Program-made: the position numbers and the translations under genes
Assembly (NCBI GenBank): GCA_003255065.1
Contig: QAOA01002431.1
Location: 426,904 to 490,903, forward strand
DNA: 64,000 nucleotides
Direction of reading: 5' to 3'
Source of the DNA: Cercis canadensis
Lineage: Eukaryota > Streptophyta > Magnoliopsida > Fabales > Fabaceae
Part shown: positions 60,701 to 64,000 of the stretch, in pieces
Layout: each line of letters begins with the position of its first letter
How positions within the stretch are numbered: position 1 is the stretch's first letter
The notes under the pieces: model-generated
Told to the model about the DNA's origin: nothing
Databases searched by the model: none
The model's input: the letters and a program-made list of their open reading frames with translations, nothing else

Positions 60701-63700
60701 TCATTATTTCCATGCCAATTAAAAAAATGACTAGATCAATAAGATATGTGACAGCAAGTTATGGACTGAGCACCATTAAATTAAAGTCAAATCATAGCCC
60801 ATTCTGGCAAAGCCAGTCAATTTTCACATTTAGACTGGATATTTATAATCCCCTCGTAACATACAGATGGGAAAGACAGTTGATTGCTATGTGCCTTTCA
60901 CTAGCACGCAAGCAACTACTCAAAAACATGCTCCTTTTTCCAACTTAAAGGTCAGCAATTTTAGGCAAAATTAAATTAGGCAAGTGCTTCCTCAAAGAAT
61001 TACCTTGATGAATCTCCGCACATCATCACGATATTTCCCATTCCATTCAGCCCACCTACATCAAAGACAAATCATAAGCAATGAAGAAAATGTGTTATCT
61101 AGTTCAAAAATACATGAAGTTCTCCATGGGAAGAACTCATTTCCAGAATATGTGCAAGAATCACGTCGATGATCATGTCCTTCAAATGATCTTTTTGGTT
61201 TTCTAAGTAAAACATTGATGCAGTTCACAACTCCAGATGTAGATTTTCACCATCAGCACAGTCACAGATCACCAGAAGTTGGAGGTAACCAACTCATGCC
61301 AGAGAGCTTAAAATAAACATTTAAGCTCAAGTTCCACAATGCAAATTATGGGATGTGTACCTCAATGAATTCAATAATTAGCTTCACCAAGGAACATGTA
61401 TATTGATTTTCTTTTTGTCCTGAAACTTGTGCACTTTCATACTTAATCACTATCGTATTTAATCAGTGAAGGTCACATACATAAAGAAAAAAGTAATCTC
61501 AATTATTACAACACTGATATCAAGAATTAAACTAGAAACCTGTACAGATAACTCAAAAATCACAAAAGCCGTGAAGAATGTATATACACCAGACAGCCAG
61601 AATTTGCTTTCAACCAGGCACAAATCTTCATTGGCTTTTATAATGAGTATGAATATAATGATTATGGACAATGCATCATATAGTCATATTTATTTGAAAT
61701 AAGAAACATTATTGGGAAAACAAGAAGAAAAAAAATACCGGTCCCAATTAGGAAAACTTCCAACAAGGTAAAGACCTCCACAGTCCCAAGGTTCCGAAAT
61801 AATTTTACATCTTGATAGAACTGCATCTTTGGCAATTGCCTGTAAAAATAAATAGTAGTAAGATTAGTTGACTAAATAAATAAATTTAGATTCCCAAGAT
61901 GTTAAACAATTCAAAAATTATTAATTACTTCCTGAATTCTTATTATAAGGTTACACCCAATGACAAATTTTAATTATGTGATATATGTCAAAATGCCTAG
62001 ACATTCTACTGATAGAGATACAAAATCATGATGACTTTCTTCAAATTTCCACATACACAAACAGCATTCAAAACAATGCCACTAGAGCTTATTATTTGAA
62101 GTAAAACATACGCAAGCACATATAATCATTTACCCTGATAACTGGGGGAGCATTGAGTGGAGAACCATCAGTTCCTCGACAAAGGACACTTGCAAGGTCA
62201 AATCGAAATCCATCCACATGATACTCGGTGACCCTACAATAACATGAAATGAAAGTAAAAACACTGAACATCATGCGAATTAGCTAATAGCTACTTTATG
62301 CTAAGACAGAATAGCAAGAATATAGTAGCACCAAAAAAATGCTGCCATAGAATTTCTCATGAGTTATAAGTCAAGGATGATTATGAAACTCATCAAATGG
62401 ACACAAACTGGCCCTCATTGATTAGGCCAACTTATTGATTGTGTAGACAAGAATTGCATTAGAGAAAAGGGGTGGGGTGGATACGAGATGATGTTGGCTC
62501 AAAAATTTAGAGTGCGCTTTATGAGCACCTAAAAGATTAAGAGACCAGAAAATTGGAAATCCTGAATCTATATGATATGAATAACAAGAAGCTAGCGTTA
62601 CATGAATTCCACAAGATAAATCAAGATTCCAGACATATACAATCACATTAACAATGGATTGCATATAAGTAGTTCGTACCAGTGTCTTAGGCTGTCAAGA
62701 ACGAGTTCCATAACCACAGGGTGGTTACAGTTCAATGTATTTCCTGGGCAAAAAAAATCCAAATCAGAGGACTACAATTATTCATATCAATACATATAAA
62801 TCTGTCAGTAGCAAACAGAGCAGAGTGCCCATTATTCTCTCAACAGTCAACAACAACATGAAGAATGTCCTGCATATTACATGTCCTTTATATGGCAGAA
62901 TGCACAGCTTTACATAATGGAGCTGGCTACTATGTACGGTAAAAAATAGAGAGACGGTTTCCAAGTTACTCGTAAACCTAAAAGTAACTCTGCATTGCAA
63001 AATCAAGGTTCCATCAAGTTAATAAATAAAGAAATGCTACATATGAGCATATATCTGTGTGAAGGCTGAATCGGAGATATAATCCTTGACATGTACATAT
63101 CCAATATCATATTAGCAAAGGAACCCAGAAAATTAACATAAGCCATTCTCTATAAGAACTTCTAAAAATAGCCTACAAAGCAAGTCATAAACTAATATAA
63201 AGAAATCTGTAAAAATAACATCTTAAAGGTTGTCACAAGTTTGAATTACCACAGCCAGAGAAGTTCAGCAATTGGCCATTTTTGTCCAGCATGTAATAAA
63301 CCTGTAGATGCATTTGTTCAATATATAAGTAGAAATGAAGCAAGTTCTAACAGAGAAAGACCAAATCCTTATTGAGCATCCTCATATGAAGTCTTTTCCA
63401 CCCACAAGGGGAGGAGGGGGGTTGGATGGGGGTTAGAGCTAACCCAACAGGTTTCTCATTGAAGGGATGTAGCATGCTGTTCAATTCAAAAACTAGAATA
63501 TATACCAATTATAAGACTCACTACTTTAAACAATATGGATAAATAAACCATGCCAACATTTGAATCCGAAGTCTGAAATTACCTTATTATCTATGCCACG
63601 AAATGAAGTGGTATATGGGTGTGGATCATCAGCCTCGTTAGTATGATTGTAAACAACATCCAAAATAACCTGTGAGATATATAAGACTTAAGATGATATA

Positions 63701-63929
63701 AAAGCAGAAATAGATCAAACAAGGAAATTGTTGACAGTCAAAACATAAAATATGTTCCCACTCTGAATTTGTGAAGGTGAAAATTTCATGTTACCTCTAT
63801 GCCAGCACAATGTAAGGCTTTAACCATTTGCTTGAACTCCCAGGAAGCACTAACTGGACCTCCACCAGAACTAGCATAGCGACTCATGGGAGCAAAGAAA
63901 TTTATTGTCGAATAACCCCACGTATTAAT
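57784..63929 (-). CDS. ISA3: Isoamylase 3-type starch debranching enzyme, plastid (3' part; 5' exons outside window)
   Basis: Sixteen exons in minus-strand order: 63795-63929, 63583-63669, 63250-63301, 62680-62743, 62134-62233, 61739-61839, 61004-61055, 60576-60638, 59799-59888, 59640-59712, 59268-59347, 58880-58984, 58700-58798, 58551-58612, 58155-58263, 57784-57897. Phases all match and give 461 C-terminal residues of a protein usually near 760-780. ISA3 cuts alpha-1,6 branch points of glucans in plastids, mainly during starch breakdown. The GH13 regions are intact: [15 protein letters not shown] (nucleophile Asp), IISEPWD (acid/base Glu) and VIAHDGFTL (transition-state Asp). The short-glucan and C-terminal beta domains follow ([26 protein letters not shown]), ending SILLEAKS. 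The order of the blocks and the tail ([11 protein letters not shown]) match ISA3 better than ISA1 or ISA2. One intron (after 58880) has a GC donor. No stop or frameshift. Upstream exons, including transit peptide and CBM48, lie beyond 64000. Confidence 0.93.
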
Positions 63930-64000
63930 CTTGGATAACAAGAAGACAAAAATCAAATTTTAGGACCATTTAAAGTCACTTTCAAAAATGCAACTAGAAC
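63930..64000 (-). other. Intron of the isoamylase gene at window edge
   Basis: Intron sequence preceding the first in-window exon; no upstream exon is visible before the window ends. Confidence 0.7.

Noticed and set aside
1..64000. CRISPR arrays, bacterial operons, rRNA or intact tRNA genes
   Set aside because: None seen; the sequence is plant nuclear DNA.

Overview
The window is nuclear DNA of a flowering plant, and by protein content a eudicot. It is AT-rich and rich in introns, the introns are GT-AG with one GC-AG, and every protein recognised belongs to a plant family (ATL E3 ligases, bHLH subgroup Ia, phytocyanin, arabinogalactan protein, plastid RNA-binding protein, plastid isoamylase). 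Gene content alone does not identify the species. The sequence is a draft scaffold. It contains twelve single 'n' characters, and each is flanked by the same sequence on both sides. These look like unmerged contig overlaps rather than biological repeats.

Layout. 0.4-1.5 kb: an ANTH-domain clathrin adaptor (minus). 2.4-4.7 kb: a four-exon 2-oxoglutarate-dependent dioxygenase (minus) in which the third iron-ligand His is Gln. 4.7-7.9 kb: intergenic, with a decayed patellin/Sec14 fragment and SINE-like pieces. 8.0-9.2 kb: an ATL6/ATL31-type RING-H2 ligase (minus). 9.2-22.6 kb: a gene-poor stretch holding a probable solo LTR. 22.6-23.9 kb: a bHLH96-like transcription factor (plus). 29.3-30.4 kb: a second ATL ligase (minus).

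31.9-42.1 kb is the most unusual part. It is a tandem cluster of three intact five-exon genes (all plus) and at least two decayed copies of one family that I do not recognise. The predicted proteins are about 207-214 residues: a plastid-transit-like N-terminus, one short hydrophobic segment, then a long charged amphipathic helix region. Exons 2, 3 and 4 are exactly 69, 83 and 200 bp in all three. Duplicated promoter blocks and internal duplications show how the cluster grew.

43.9-46.6 kb: a six-exon coiled-coil protein (plus). 47.4-48.8 kb: a plastid two-RRM ribonucleoprotein (plus). 50.9-51.5 kb: a GPI-anchored uclacyanin-type phytocyanin (plus). 53.7-54.2 kb: a classical arabinogalactan protein (minus). 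55.9-56.9 kb: a 5'-truncated LINE with a 14-bp target-site duplication. 57.8-63.9 kb to the window edge: the last 16 exons of a plastid isoamylase 3-type starch debranching enzyme (minus), whose 5' part lies outside the window.

The genes do not form a pathway. Apart from the tandem family, the neighbours look like an ordinary plant gene neighbourhood.
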